From Mycobacterium colombiense CECT 3035 (lineage in GTDB: Bacteria > Actinomycetota > Actinomycetes > Mycobacteriales > Mycobacteriaceae), in contig NZ_CP020821.1 in the NCBI RefSeq assembly GCF_002105755.1, forward strand, positions 5,394,001-5,458,000: DNA of 64,000 nt. The letters are read 5' to 3'. A program made the translations under genes and the position numbers. This document shows, piece by piece, positions 11,427 through 20,487 of this stretch. How positions within the stretch are numbered: the stretch's first letter is position 1; every line of letters begins with the position of its first letter. The notes beneath the pieces are model-generated. The model did no database searches. It had not been told where the DNA came from and saw nothing but the letters and a program-made list of their open reading frames with translations.

Positions 11427-12748
11427 CGGTCCACCCCGCCCATGACCGGGTCGATGCTGGCGACCGCGGTGATCAGGTCGGCGACCATCCCGCCTTCGCA
11501 CATCGCCGCCACCGACTGCAGATTCGTGAACGAGGGGTCTCGGTAGTGCACCCGGTAGGGCCGGGTGCCGCCGTCGCTGACCATGTGCACCCCAAGCTCC
11601 CCGCGCGGCGATTCGACCGCGGTGTAGACCTGGCCGGCGGGCACCCTGATGCCCTCGGTGACCAGTTTGAAGTGGTGGATCAATGCCTCCATCGAGCCGC
11701 CCATGATTTTGGCGATGTGTTCCTGTGAGTTGCCCATGCCGTCGGGGCCCACCTTCAGGTCGGCCGGCCAGGCGATCTTGCGGTCCTCGACCATGGTCGG
11801 GCCCGGCTTCAGCTTGTCCAGACACTGCTCGACGATCTTGATCGACTCCCACATCTCGTTGACGCGAATCATGTAGCGCCCGTAAGCATCACACGTGTCT
11901 TCGGTGATTACGTCGAATTCGTAGTTTTCGTATCCGCAGTACGGTTCGCTCTTGCGCAGATCGTGAGGTAACCCGGTGGCGCGCAGGATCGGGCCGGTGA
12001 TGCCCAGCGCCATGCAGCCGGTCAGATCCAGGTATCCGACGTCCTGGGTGCGGGCCTTCCAGATGGCGTTCTCGTTGAGCAGGCCGCTCATTTCGCGCAG
12101 CACCTGCTTGAGTCCCTTGAGGCCCTCGACGATTTCGGCCTCCGCATTAGGCGGCAGGTCCTGCGCCACACCGCCGGGGCGGACGTAGGCGCTGTTCATT
12201 CGCAGGCCGGTGATCGATTCGAAGAGGGTCAGCACGATCTCGCGTCCGCGGAATCCGACGAACATCGGGGTCATGGCGCCCAGTTCCATGCCACCGGTCG
12301 CCAGCGCCACCAGGTGCGACGAGATCCGGTTGAGCTCCATCATCATCACCCGGATGACGTTGACCCGCTCCGGAATCTGATCGGTGATGCCGAGCAGCTT
12401 CTCCACACCCAGGCAGTACGCCGTCTCGTTGAAAAACGGTGAGAGATAATCCATCCGGGTCACGAACGTGACACCCTGGGTCCAGTAGCGGTACTCGAGG
12501 TTCTTCTCGATGCCGGTGTGCAAATACCCGATGCCGCACCGGACGTCGGTGACCGTCTCGCCCTCGATCTCCAGGATCAGCCGCAACACCCCGTGCGTGG
12601 ACGGATGCTGCGGCCCCATGTTGACGACGATGCGTTCGCCGGGATCGACCCCGCGGGCCGCCTCGACGACCTTGTCCCAGTCCTGGCCGCCGGCGACCAC
12701 GAAGGTCTCGCCGGCGCCGTCGTGCGTCGATTCAGTGGTGGTGCTCAT
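11423..12748 (-). CDS. nuoD: NADH-quinone oxidoreductase subunit D
   Basis: Quinone-site subunit related to NiFe-hydrogenase large subunits, 441 residues. Conserved blocks include [15 protein letters not shown] (about 43-57) with the quinone-contacting His, [14 protein letters not shown], and the C-terminal ending DPVMGGVDR typical of the family. ATG at 12748 overlaps the nuoC stop by one base (TGATG). Works with NuoB and NuoH to reduce menaquinone. Confidence 0.97.
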   Translation of the reverse strand: MSTTTESTHDGAGETFVVAGGQDWDKVVEAARGVDPGERIVVNMGPQHPSTHGVLRLILEIEGETVTDVRCGIGYLHTGIEKNLEYRYWTQGVTFVTRMDYLSPFFNETAYCLGVEKLLGITDQIPERVNVIRVMMMELNRISSHLVALATGGMELGAMTPMFVGFRGREIVLTLFESITGLRMNSAYVRPGGVAQDLPPNAEAEIVEGLKGLKQVLREMSGLLNENAIWKARTQDVGYLDLTGCMALGITGPILRATGLPHDLRKSEPYCGYENYEFDVITEDTCDAYGRYMIRVNEMWESIKIVEQCLDKLKPGPTMVEDRKIAWPADLKVGPDGMGNSQEHIAKIMGGSMEALIHHFKLVTEGIRVPAGQVYTAVESPRGELGVHMVSDGGTRPYRVHYRDPSFTNLQSVAAMCEGGMVADLITAVASIDPVMGGVDR

Positions 12749-13451
12749 CAGTTGTACGCTCTCCGCTCGTCGGGCGGGGGTATCTGTGCGCCTTTGTATT
12801 CGACCGGGATCCCGCCGAGGGGGTAGTCCTTGCGCTGGGGATGCCCGTGCCAGTCGTCGGGCATCTCGATCCGGGTCAGCGACGGGTGCCCGTCGAAGAT
12901 GATCCCGAAGAAGTCGTAGGTCTCCCGCTCGTGCCAGTCGGTGGTCGGATAGATCCGGAACAGCGAGGGGATGTGCGGATCACCTTCGGGCGCAGACACT
13001 TCCAGGCGGACGCGGCGATTGTGCGTGATCGACTGCAACGGATACACCGCGTGCAGTTCGCGTCCCGTCTCGTGCGGGTAGTGCACCCCGCTGACACCCA
13101 GGCACATTTCGAAGCGCAGCCGCGGGTCGTCACGCAACCGGTGGGCGACCTGCTCCAGCGCGTCGCGCCGCACGTGCAGCGTCAGCTCGTCGCGGTACAC
13201 GACGACTTTTTCGATGGCGTCGGTGAATTCGACGTCGGCCTCGCTCAGCGCCGCGGCCAGCGCATCGACCACCTCGTCGAAGTAGCCGCCGTAGGGCCGC
13301 GGGCTGCTGCCGGGGAGCAGGACCTCGCGCACCAGCCGGCCGTAACCGGACGTGTCACCCGAGCCCTTGGCGCCGAACATGCCGCGGCGCACGTCGATGA
13401 CTTCTTCGTCGGCGCGGCTGATCGCTTCTTTGGGATCTTGGTCCGGTGAGC

Positions 13452-13455
<4 letters not shown>
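12748..13455 (-). CDS. nuoC: NADH-quinone oxidoreductase subunit C
   Basis: Peripheral-arm scaffold subunit, 235 residues, separate from NuoD here (fused in enterobacteria). The family signature [20 protein letters not shown] is visible near residue 180-199, followed by [17 protein letters not shown]. The mycobacterial N-terminal extension starts [17 protein letters not shown]. The frame is open upstream to 13923, but ATG 13455 overlaps the nuoB stop by four bases and was chosen. Confidence 0.96.
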
Positions 13456-14006
<551 letters not shown>

Positions 14007-14014
14007 GTCTTACC

Positions 14015-14392
14015 TCAATCCCACGTCAGGCCGCCGCGGCGCCACACATAGGCGTAGGCCACGAAAACCGTCAGCATGAAAATCACCATTTCGACCAGTG
14101 CGAACGTGCCCAGCGCGTCGTAGCTGACCGCCCACGGATACAGGAACACGATTTCGATGTCGAAAACGATGAACAGCATCGCGGTGAGGTAGTACTTCAC
14201 CGGAAAGCGCTGCCCGGCTGTCGCATGCGGGCCGCTCACCGATGTCTCGGTGGGTTCGATTCCGCACTCGTAGGCCGACATCTTCGACTTGTTGAAACGT
14301 GACGGGCCGGCCAGGCTCGCGATAGCCACCGAGCCCACTGCAAAGGCGGTGGCGATGGCGCCTAGCACCAGGATGGGTATGTAGACGTTCAA
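14015..14392 (-). CDS. nuoA: NADH-quinone oxidoreductase subunit A
   Basis: First gene of the nuo operon, a 125-residue membrane subunit with three helices. The conserved loop SAYECGIEP (about 40-48), with its cysteine and acidic residue, and the segment YYLTAMLFIVFDIEIVFLYP are intact. I chose TTG at 14392 (MNVYIPILVLGA), matching the M. tuberculosis start, because GGAG lies seven bases upstream. The frame is open to a GTG at 14479 and a longer product cannot be excluded. Confidence 0.94.
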   Translation of the reverse strand: MNVYIPILVLGAIATAFAVGSVAIASLAGPSRFNKSKMSAYECGIEPTETSVSGPHATAGQRFPVKYYLTAMLFIVFDIEIVFLYPWAVSYDALGTFALVEMVIFMLTVFVAYAYVWRRGGLTWD

Positions 14393-14631
14393 CTCGCTCC
14401 ATGATCCGTCGTACGAGCCGCCTGCAGCGGCCAGGCGGTAACCGGGCTGCTGTGACGAACCGGGCCGCAAGCCCGCCACAGTGATTTACAACATAGCGTC
14501 GCGGCGCGCGGCGCGCTTGCCCGGGGTGGCCGTTTTGCAGTATCCGCGGCGCGATGTCGCGCTGTGCTGCGCAAACTCGAAAGCCGGTACAACCAACGCG
14601 CATCGCCGCGCGGAATCAGCCGGACCAGTCG
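14393..14631 (-). promoter_or_regulatory. Presumed nuo operon promoter/leader region
   Basis: Non-coding stretch upstream of nuoA. On the minus strand TATGTT at 14495-14490 could serve as a -10 hexamer, giving a leader of about 90 bases before the TTG. The direct repeat GCCCGGTT occurs twice within this leader. I see no RNA gene here. Assignment is by position and a weak motif only. Confidence 0.3.
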
Positions 14632-14772
14632 CTAGATGAGCACCAGCAAAGGCGCGGCCGCGCCGATCGCCGCGCCGCTCAAGATCAGGGGCGTCGCCAG
14701 GGCGGATGGCCCGTCGTCAGCAACGTCGCGGCCGACATCGGTCGGGGTGCCGGCGGGGGCCGAAGTGGTCAT
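14632..14772 (-). CDS. Possible 46-residue tail-anchored membrane peptide
   Basis: A short minus-strand ORF from ATG 14772 to TAG 14632 in the gap between the response-regulator-like gene and nuoA. The product begins MTTSAPAGTPTDVGRDVADD, hydrophilic for about 25 residues, and ends with a 20-residue hydrophobic Ala/Leu/Ile segment reaching the stop, the layout of a small C-terminally anchored membrane protein. No family recognised and no strong Shine-Dalgarno. It could be chance in a high-GC sequence, but it is co-oriented with the nuo operon and has a plausible membrane segment. Confidence 0.3.
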   Translation of the reverse strand: MTTSAPAGTPTDVGRDVADDGPSALATPLILSGAAIGAAAPLLVLI

Positions 14773-14793
14773 GACTGCCGCAATCGGCGGCAG

Positions 14794-14879
14794 CGAATCA
14801 ACGGCCGGGAATCAACGGCCGCGGCAAATACGCGGCTGTCAATGAAGTGGGATGAATCAGCGAAGTGGGATGAATCAGC
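14794..14879. repeat. Short tandem repeats between the response-regulator-like gene and nuoA
   Basis: Two tandem duplications lie side by side. GAATCAACGGCCG occurs twice near 14795-14821. The 18-base unit GAAGTGGGATGAATCAGC occurs exactly twice, at 14844-14861 and 14862-14879. The second copy overlaps the last codons of the upstream gene, so the duplication sets its stop codon. Confidence 0.7.
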
Positions 14880-15288
14880 GAACGGGGGCTCGCAGCAGGC
14901 TGAGCACCGTGCGGCCCAGCAGGATGGGATCGATGGGGTGCGGCACCGCGCCCTCGGCGCGCGACCAGGAGGCCAACCACGCATCGTCGGGCCGTCCGGT
15001 CAGCACGACCAGGGGTGGGCAGTTCTCGAGTTCGTCTTTGAGCTGCTTTGCGATTCCCATGCCGCCGGTCGGGGTGGCCTCGCCGTCCAGGATGGCCAAG
15101 TCGATGCCGCCCTTGTCCATCGTCGCCACCACCATGGGGCCGGTCGCCACCTCGACGTAGCTCAACTCGGGCAGATCGGGATGCAGCTGCTTGCCCAGGG
15201 CCCGCATCACCCGTTCGCGGGTTTGGACGTTGCTGCTGTAGACGAGGATCCGCAGGGCGACGCTGGACTGGGGGGTGGAGTCGGACAC
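14875..15288 (-). CDS. Response-regulator receiver-like protein (Rv3143 type)
   Basis: A 137-residue protein resembling a stand-alone CheY-like receiver domain. The N-terminal strand reads LRILVYSSNVQTRERVMRAL, the central block IDLAILDGEATPTGGMGIA holds the position of the phosphoacceptor Asp (about 64-66), and PPLVVLTGRPDDAWLA is the Thr-containing strand. There is no output domain. From memory it corresponds to M. tuberculosis Rv3143, which also lies beside nuoA, so a link to respiratory control is conceivable but unproven. GTG start at 15288; the first acidic pocket (usually DD) is replaced by SS, so phosphorylation is uncertain. Confidence 0.75.
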   Translation of the reverse strand: MSDSTPQSSVALRILVYSSNVQTRERVMRALGKQLHPDLPELSYVEVATGPMVVATMDKGGIDLAILDGEATPTGGMGIAKQLKDELENCPPLVVLTGRPDDAWLASWSRAEGAVPHPIDPILLGRTVLSLLRAPVR

Positions 15289-15343
15289 GGTGCAGATGCT
15301 ACTGGTGCCCCACCGGGTTCACCCGCGGTGCCCGCAGAAATCC

Positions 15344-15880
15344 TTATCGCGATACCCGCACGAAGATGGCGTCGGCCGCGACCGTCGCCGTCGAGCTCAC
15401 CATGCCGAGCCGGTTCCAACCCAGGTCGAACCGGTCCCGATCGAGCTTGGTTTCAGCCGTGATTCGGACCGACCCGTCGTCGAGCTCGCAGATCGTGACG
15501 GGCAGCTGCACCTCCGCGGCGACGCCCTTGATGGTGAACGTGGTGCGCAGATCGGCCGCCTTGCCTTTGGTCGGCTGCACGCCCGTCACGACGACGCTGA
15601 TCTCCGGGAAGCGGTCGGCGTCGAAGAAGTCGGCCGACCGCAGGTGTGTGTCGCGACGGCCGATGCCGGTGTCCAGCGAGGCGGTCCGGATGTCCACTCG
15701 GCCGAAAACCGCTCCCTTGCCGGTCAGTTGGCCGTCGCCGGTGAAGTCGGTGAAGCGGCCCTTGACGTTCACCAGGCCCCACATGTTCCTGATCTTGAAA
15801 GTGATGGTCGAGCGATCCGGGGCCAGGTTCCACACGCCGGCCATGTCGGGATCGTGAAGCAGCGTCTCCAAGGTCGTCAT
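15344..15880 (-). CDS. YceI family lipid-binding protein
   Basis: 178-residue YceI-like protein, a lipocalin-shaped fold that binds isoprenoid-type lipids in characterised members. Family features are the opening GVWNLAPDRSTITFKIRN, the central block SLDTGIGRRDTHLRSADFFD and a C-terminal beta strand. No signal peptide is seen, so this is a cytoplasmic form, common in actinobacteria. A GGGGG run sits six bases before the ATG at 15880; the GTG two codons upstream has no room for a ribosome site, so ATG is preferred. Confidence 0.85.
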   Translation of the reverse strand: MTTLETLLHDPDMAGVWNLAPDRSTITFKIRNMWGLVNVKGRFTDFTGDGQLTGKGAVFGRVDIRTASLDTGIGRRDTHLRSADFFDADRFPEISVVVTGVQPTKGKAADLRTTFTIKGVAAEVQLPVTICELDDGSVRITAETKLDRDRFDLGWNRLGMVSSTATVAADAIFVRVSR

Positions 15881-15929
15881 CGTCACCCCCCAATGTGTCG
15901 TGATCCCATGTGTCGTGGCGAATCTAGCG

Positions 15930-16331
15930 CTAGTTCATCAGCGGCGCGATCCCGGCGGGGTCGAAGTATTCGTCGATCCGCTCGATCAGGCCGTCGGCGC
16001 CCACCCGGATGACGATGCAGACCCGCAGTGAGATCGACTGTCCGGCATGCCCGGTGGCGTGCAAGATGTGCTGCTGGACGAAGCCCCGGGCGGATCCGTC
16101 GTCGAACAGCTGCCGGTCCAGGATTTCGTAGCGACGCTGCGTCGTCGCGCCGATGAACCAATCGATGACGCGCATCGCGCGGGCCTTATCGTCATCGCGC
16201 CGCGAGCCGACGCGCCACACCGCGATCTCGTTGCTCCACATCGCGTCAACCGCGGCGACGTCGCTTCGCTCGATCGCCGTGAACAGGCGGTTGGCCACAT
16301 CGATGACCGTCTCGGTGCTGGAAGCGGGCAT
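15930..16331 (-). CDS. NTF2-like (SnoaL-fold) protein
   Basis: 133 residues with the pattern of the nuclear-transport-factor-2/SnoaL alpha+beta barrel: an N-terminal helix (TVIDVANRLFTAIERSDVAA), a central Trp-rich strand region (MWSNEIAVWRVG, VIDWFIG) and a C-terminal strand RIDEYFDPAG that is highly typical of the family. Substrate unknown; members include isomerases, limonene-epoxide-hydrolase-like enzymes and non-catalytic forms. ATG at 16331. It stands just after the eight-gene catabolic operon on the same strand, 26 bases downstream of it, and may be the operon's last member. Confidence 0.75.
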   Translation of the reverse strand: MPASSTETVIDVANRLFTAIERSDVAAVDAMWSNEIAVWRVGSRRDDDKARAMRVIDWFIGATTQRRYEILDRQLFDDGSARGFVQQHILHATGHAGQSISLRVCIVIRVGADGLIERIDEYFDPAGIAPLMN

Positions 16332-16357
16332 GGGTGGCTCCTTTTCGGTTCGCGAGG

Positions 16358-16696
16358 CTATTCGCTGTCGTATCCGGGATGCGCGACGGCCAATCGGCGT
16401 CGCACCAGGGTGCGCAGGCAGGCGGTGACCTGTTCGGCTTGCCCGTCCAGCTCGCCGGCCCGGATCGCCGCGGCCAGTTGTTCCTCGTCGGCGAAGCCCA
16501 GGCCGGCCAGCGCTATGCGGGATTCCGCCTCGCTCTCGTCGAGCAGTTCGCGCTCGACGATGCGCAGCGCGTTGGCGGCGACCCTGGCGTGGAAGTTGAC
16601 CTGCCCCTCGGTCGCGGCGCGCACATCGCTTTCCAGGAATTCGGCGACCGCGGCCACGAGTTCGGCGGCCAGCGGTCGGCCGTATGCGCCGATCAC
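16358..16696 (-). CDS. DUF6285-like protein (last gene of the catabolic operon)
   Basis: 112-residue, mostly helical, acidic protein. GTG at 16696 overlaps the stop of the phosphotransferase-fold gene by four bases (GTGA). Sequence landmarks are LVAAVAEFLESDV, the FHARVAANALRIVEREL helix (about 34-50) and a C-terminal TLVRRRLAVAHPGY. I associate this with the DUF6285 family, which commonly sits beside phosphotransferase-fold and acyl-CoA dehydrogenase genes; function unknown. A longer frame upstream exists but overlaps the neighbour completely and is not coding. Confidence 0.7.
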   Translation of the reverse strand: MIGAYGRPLAAELVAAVAEFLESDVRAATEGQVNFHARVAANALRIVERELLDESEAESRIALAGLGFADEEQLAAAIRAGELDGQAEQVTACLRTLVRRRLAVAHPGYDSE

Positions 16697-17700
16697 GCGC
16701 TCAGCCCCGAAGCGGGCGCCTCGAGCAGGTTGAGCAGGTCCCACTCCGTCTCGCAGACGCGACGTCCGATCGTGGCCAACTCGACCGAGCGGTTCTGTCC
16801 GCTCAGGTGCCGCTCGGCCTGGAAGCGGCAGATGACACCCCACCGCAGGGTGGCCAGCACCAGCCACCAGTGAAACGCCACCCGGTCGACGGTAGTCCCG
16901 CTGGCCTGCTCGTAGGCGCGCAGGAAGCTTTCGATGCTGCCCAGGCCGCCCGCGCCGAGGCTGGCCGGGGCGCCGAACCGCCAGGCCCGGATGCAGAACC
17001 ACGCCAGGTCCTCGTAGGCCTGCCCGACGTGCACCAGCTCCCAGTCCAGCACCGCGGCGAGGTTGGACCCGTCGACGATGAGGTTGCCCATCCGAAAGTC
17101 GCCGTGCACCAACACCGCCGGCGACGGCTGGGGCCGGTGGGCGGCCAGCCAGCGGAACCCCCACTCGAATGTCGCGGTGGTGTCGCCCATGTCGTCGAGG
17201 CGCTGGCGCCATTCGGCGAGTTGGTCCTCGTCGGTCAGCTCCGGGATGCCGGTGTCGGCCCGGTGAATGGCGGCCATCGCCTGCGCGCACTGCTGCAGCA
17301 ATCGCGTGCGGGAGGCGTGCCCGCCGGCCCCGTCGAGCTGACGCTGGATGCGCCGCACGATGGTCTCGCCCTTGATCTCGTCACAGATCAAAAACGGATT
17401 GCCCAGTGCGGCAGCAGAATTGTCGGCGATCAGCACGTGGGGGACCGGCGCGCCGGCTGCGGCAGCGGCGGCCTGGGCCTTGGCCTCCAATTCCATCCCG
17501 GCATGGACATCGTCGGGTGGCCCGGTGCGCAGGATCAGCGCGCGACGCTGCGCGTTGATGACGGCGTCGAACGCCCAGGTGGTTCTGCTGGCGCCACCGG
17601 TCAGCGCGCGCAGGTTCTCGACCGTGGTGTCGGTGCCGACGGCCGCCGTGAGCACCCCGGCCAGCTTGGCGCCCAGTTCCGCTGCCTCGTCGACGTCCAT
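16693..17700 (-). CDS. Phosphotransferase family protein (APH/ACAD10-type kinase fold)
   Basis: 335 residues with the aminoglycoside-phosphotransferase/choline-kinase fold. VLVHGDFRMGNLIVDG (about 201-216) is the Brenner catalytic motif (His, Asp, Asn), and AAVLDWELVHVGQAYEDLAW carries the metal-binding Asp. Such proteins beside acyl-CoA dehydrogenases resemble the two halves of eukaryotic ACAD10/11, which act on hydroxy-acyl-CoA substrates; that role here is inference. ATG at 17700 shares one base with the dehydrogenase stop (TGATG). No resistance role is implied. Confidence 0.88.
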   Translation of the reverse strand: MDVDEAAELGAKLAGVLTAAVGTDTTVENLRALTGGASRTTWAFDAVINAQRRALILRTGPPDDVHAGMELEAKAQAAAAAAGAPVPHVLIADNSAAALGNPFLICDEIKGETIVRRIQRQLDGAGGHASRTRLLQQCAQAMAAIHRADTGIPELTDEDQLAEWRQRLDDMGDTTATFEWGFRWLAAHRPQPSPAVLVHGDFRMGNLIVDGSNLAAVLDWELVHVGQAYEDLAWFCIRAWRFGAPASLGAGGLGSIESFLRAYEQASGTTVDRVAFHWWLVLATLRWGVICRFQAERHLSGQNRSVELATIGRRVCETEWDLLNLLEAPASGLSA

Positions 17701-18938
17701 CACTTCGTGCCGAATTTGAACAGCCGCTGCGCCACCCGGCGGATCTGGATCTCTTCTGCGCCCTCGGTGATCCGATAGCGACGGTGGTGGCGGTAGATGT
17801 GTTCGAACTGCTCGTGCCGGCTGTAGCCGAGGCCGCCGTAGACCTGCATGGCGCGGTCGGCGGCGTCGCAGACCAGCCGGTTGGCGCGGTAGTTCGCCAT
17901 CGACACCTTGTCGGAGACCTCCATGTGGTGGTCGCGGTCCAGATGCCAGGCGGCGTACTGCACGAGCAGCCGCACCATCTGCGCCTCGGTTGCCAACTCG
18001 GCCAGCGGCCACTGCACGGCCTGGTTCACCGACAGCGGTTTGCCGAAGACCTTCCGGCGGGCCGCGTATTCGGCGGCACGGTCGATACAGTACTGCGCCG
18101 CGCCCAAACTGCTCGCCGCCTGCCGAATCCGGTTCTCGTGCAAGAAGGTTTGGGCGACTTCCAGGCCGCGGTCCACCTCGCCGAGCACCGCGTCGGCGGG
18201 AATTCGAACATCGGTCAACTCGACTTCGCCGTGGTCGGTGGGCATGTTGAACGTCCACCAGTAGTACGGGACGTTGAATCCGGGCGAATCGGTGGGCACC
18301 AGGAACGCGGTGATGCCCACCGCGGCCCCCGGCTCACCGGAGGTGCGGGCGAAGACCAGGTCGTGGGTCGCGCGGTGCACGCCGGTGTTGAACCGCTTGG
18401 AGCCGTTGATCACCCAGTCGTCGCCGTCGCGTTCGGCCCGCGTCTCCAGCCAGGTGGCATCCGATCCGTGCTGCGGCTCGGTCAGGCCGAACGCCATGGA
18501 CCGCTCCCCGGTGATCAGCGCCTCCGACCACTGTCTGCGTTGCTCGTCGGTGCCGAACCGCTCCATCATGATCACCTGCGGGAAGTTCCCGACGATCGAG
18601 GATTCGTTCTGTAGGTCGTTGTGCAGGCCAAGGCCCTTGTGCGCCAGGTGTTCCCGAATGACCGCCATGTCGACGTTGCTGCCGTCGCGCCCGCCCAGCG
18701 CGGCCGGCAGCCCGTAGCGCAGCCAGCCTGCCTTGTCGGCCCGCCGGCGCATCTCGGAGAGCAGATCCTCCCATTCGCGGGTGGGGATGCCGTCGTTGTC
18801 CCAGTCGGTGCGCGCGTGCTCGCGACGCTGGTCGAAGTACTGCATGTTCTCGCGTTCCAGCGGCTTGATCTCGGCCTCGATGAACTCGTCCATCTCGGCG
18901 AGCAGGCCCGGGAGGTGCTCTGGCAGGGTGAAATCCAC
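17700..18938 (-). CDS. Acyl-CoA dehydrogenase family protein
   Basis: 412-residue flavin-dependent acyl-CoA dehydrogenase. Seen are the FAD/substrate motif MAFGLTEPQHGSDATWLET (about 146-164), NGSKRFNTG, the QAVQWPLAELATEAQM helix region and QVYGGLGYSRHEQFEHIYRH close to the C-terminus, then RITEGAEEIQIRRVA. The usual catalytic Glu position in ITEGAEEIQ is compatible with activity on long or branched acyl-CoA. GTG at 18938 is preceded by GGAG with ideal spacing. It sits eight bases after the tetR stop. Confidence 0.9.
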   Translation of the reverse strand: MDFTLPEHLPGLLAEMDEFIEAEIKPLERENMQYFDQRREHARTDWDNDGIPTREWEDLLSEMRRRADKAGWLRYGLPAALGGRDGSNVDMAVIREHLAHKGLGLHNDLQNESSIVGNFPQVIMMERFGTDEQRRQWSEALITGERSMAFGLTEPQHGSDATWLETRAERDGDDWVINGSKRFNTGVHRATHDLVFARTSGEPGAAVGITAFLVPTDSPGFNVPYYWWTFNMPTDHGEVELTDVRIPADAVLGEVDRGLEVAQTFLHENRIRQAASSLGAAQYCIDRAAEYAARRKVFGKPLSVNQAVQWPLAELATEAQMVRLLVQYAAWHLDRDHHMEVSDKVSMANYRANRLVCDAADRAMQVYGGLGYSRHEQFEHIYRHHRRYRITEGAEEIQIRRVAQRLFKFGTK

Positions 18939-18946
18939 GTCTTCTC

Positions 18947-19591
18947 CTACGATTTCGTGAGGCCGCCGTACAGCGTTTTCTTCCAGATCGTCGACAGGGT
19001 CGCGATGGCGTCCTCGTCGCCGATGTCCACGCCCAACCCCACCGGTCCGGACGGTCCGACGAACACGGTGGTGAAATTCTCGAACAGCAACGCGATGGCC
19101 GCCGCGGTGTGCTGGGGGTGCAGCTCGGCGCCGTAGCCCTGATCCTGGGCCCGGCGCACCGATGCCGCCACGAGATCCATTCCGAACCGCCGGAATTCGT
19201 TCTGCACGGCCGCGAAGCGCTGCTGGGTGGCGGCCAGCTGGGCCACGGCGATCATGATGCCGATGTTCTGCTTGAACATGTTCCAGTAGCCGGTGACCAC
19301 CGAGGTGAAGAAGGCGTCGTCGTCGGGAGATTCCGGCAGGTGCACACTCAGGCCCGACGGCGTCACCACCTCGTGCAGGAACGATTCGGCGAGGGCGGCC
19401 AGCAGGTCTTCCTTGTCGGTGAAGTAGCGGTAGAACACCGCGGGCGATTTTCCCGCCGCCGAGGTGATGTCGGCCAGGGTGGTGCCGTGAAAACCCCGTT
19501 CGGCGAACAGCTTCCGGGCGGCCTGCTCGATCGCCTGCCTGGTCTGGCGGCCTTTGGCGGTCAGCTCGCGGTTCGCCTCCGGGGCGGACAT
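18947..19591 (-). CDS. TetR family transcriptional regulator
   Basis: 214 residues. The N-terminal helix-turn-helix spans about 15-60: RQAIEQAARKLFAERGFHGT then TLADITSAAGKSPAVFYRYF, a standard TetR recognition unit. The remaining helical region (70-205) is the ligand-binding domain. It is inside the catabolic operon: ATG shares one base with the HMG-CoA-lyase-like stop, so regulator and enzymes are co-transcribed and probably autoregulated by an acyl-CoA or aromatic intermediate. Confidence 0.9.
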   Translation of the reverse strand: MSAPEANRELTAKGRQTRQAIEQAARKLFAERGFHGTTLADITSAAGKSPAVFYRYFTDKEDLLAALAESFLHEVVTPSGLSVHLPESPDDDAFFTSVVTGYWNMFKQNIGIMIAVAQLAATQQRFAAVQNEFRRFGMDLVAASVRRAQDQGYGAELHPQHTAAAIALLFENFTTVFVGPSGPVGLGVDIGDEDAIATLSTIWKKTLYGGLTKS

Positions 19592-20487
19592 CAGTTGCGC
19601 ATCCGGTCGCCGGCGCGCAACAGGGCGCTCGGCAGGTCGTGTCCCACCAACGACTTCGCCACGCCGGCCGCGGCGATGGCGGCGTGCAGGTCGACGTCCA
19701 CGTCGATGCCGCTGTCACCGAGCAGGTATACGAGATCCTCGGTAGCGATGTTGCCGGTGGCGCCCGGCGCGAAGGGGCAGCCACCCAGGCCGCCGACGGA
19801 GGCATCCAGCCGCGTCACCCCGGAGCTGACCGCGGCGTAGGCGCTGGCCAGACCGGAGCCGCGGGTGTTGTGGAAATGCCCGCCCAGCGGCAGGTCGCCG
19901 ATCACCGGATGCAGTTGTGCGATCAGCGAACTCACCCGGCCCGGGGTGGTGGTGCCGATGGTGTCGGCGATCGACAGGCGGTCGGCGCCGCGGTCGCGGG
20001 CGGCCGCGGCGATCTCCAGCACCCGCTGTGGCGGGGTGGGGCCTTCGAACGGTGAGTCCCATGCGGTGGCGATGACGACTTCGACGGTGACGTCACTGTC
20101 GTGCGCGATCGCGACGATCTCGTCGATCGCCTTGGTGGCCTCGGCGCTGGTGCGCCCGACGTTGGCCTTGCTGAAGGTGTCGTCGGCGGCCACCACATAT
20201 TCGATGGAGCGCAGTCCCGCGGCGACGGCCCGCTTGGCGCCGTTGGGGCTGGCCACCAGGGCCGAGAATTCGATATCGGGGTAGTCGTGCAGATGGGCGG
20301 CCAGCTCGGCGGCGTCGGCCATCGACGGCACCTTGGTGGGGGAGACGAACGCGGTGACCTCTACCTCGCGAACACCGGTGGCCGCCACCGCGGCCAGCAG
20401 CTCCAGCTTGGCCGACAACGGAATCGGTGCTTCGATCTGCAGACCGTCGCGCAGGGCGACCTCACGGATGTCGACGTGGGCGGTCAT
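19591..20487 (-). CDS. Hydroxymethylglutaryl-CoA lyase-like protein
   Basis: 298-residue member of the HMGL/DRE-TIM family. VALRDGLQIEAPIP (about 10-23) is the variant of the DRE motif with Arg-Asp, TAFVSPTKVPSMADAAEL follows, GHFHNTRGSG contains the metal-binding His-X-His and VGGLGGCPFAPGATGNIATE near residue 245 carries the catalytic cysteine of HMG-CoA lyase. Expected reaction: cleavage of 3-hydroxy-3-methylglutaryl-CoA (or a homologue) to acetyl-CoA and acetoacetate. ATG at 20487 overlaps the CoA-transferase stop (ATGA) behind a GGAGG site. Confidence 0.9.
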   Translation of the reverse strand: MTAHVDIREVALRDGLQIEAPIPLSAKLELLAAVAATGVREVEVTAFVSPTKVPSMADAAELAAHLHDYPDIEFSALVASPNGAKRAVAAGLRSIEYVVAADDTFSKANVGRTSAEATKAIDEIVAIAHDSDVTVEVVIATAWDSPFEGPTPPQRVLEIAAAARDRGADRLSIADTIGTTTPGRVSSLIAQLHPVIGDLPLGGHFHNTRGSGLASAYAAVSSGVTRLDASVGGLGGCPFAPGATGNIATEDLVYLLGDSGIDVDVDLHAAIAAAGVAKSLVGHDLPSALLRAGDRMRN

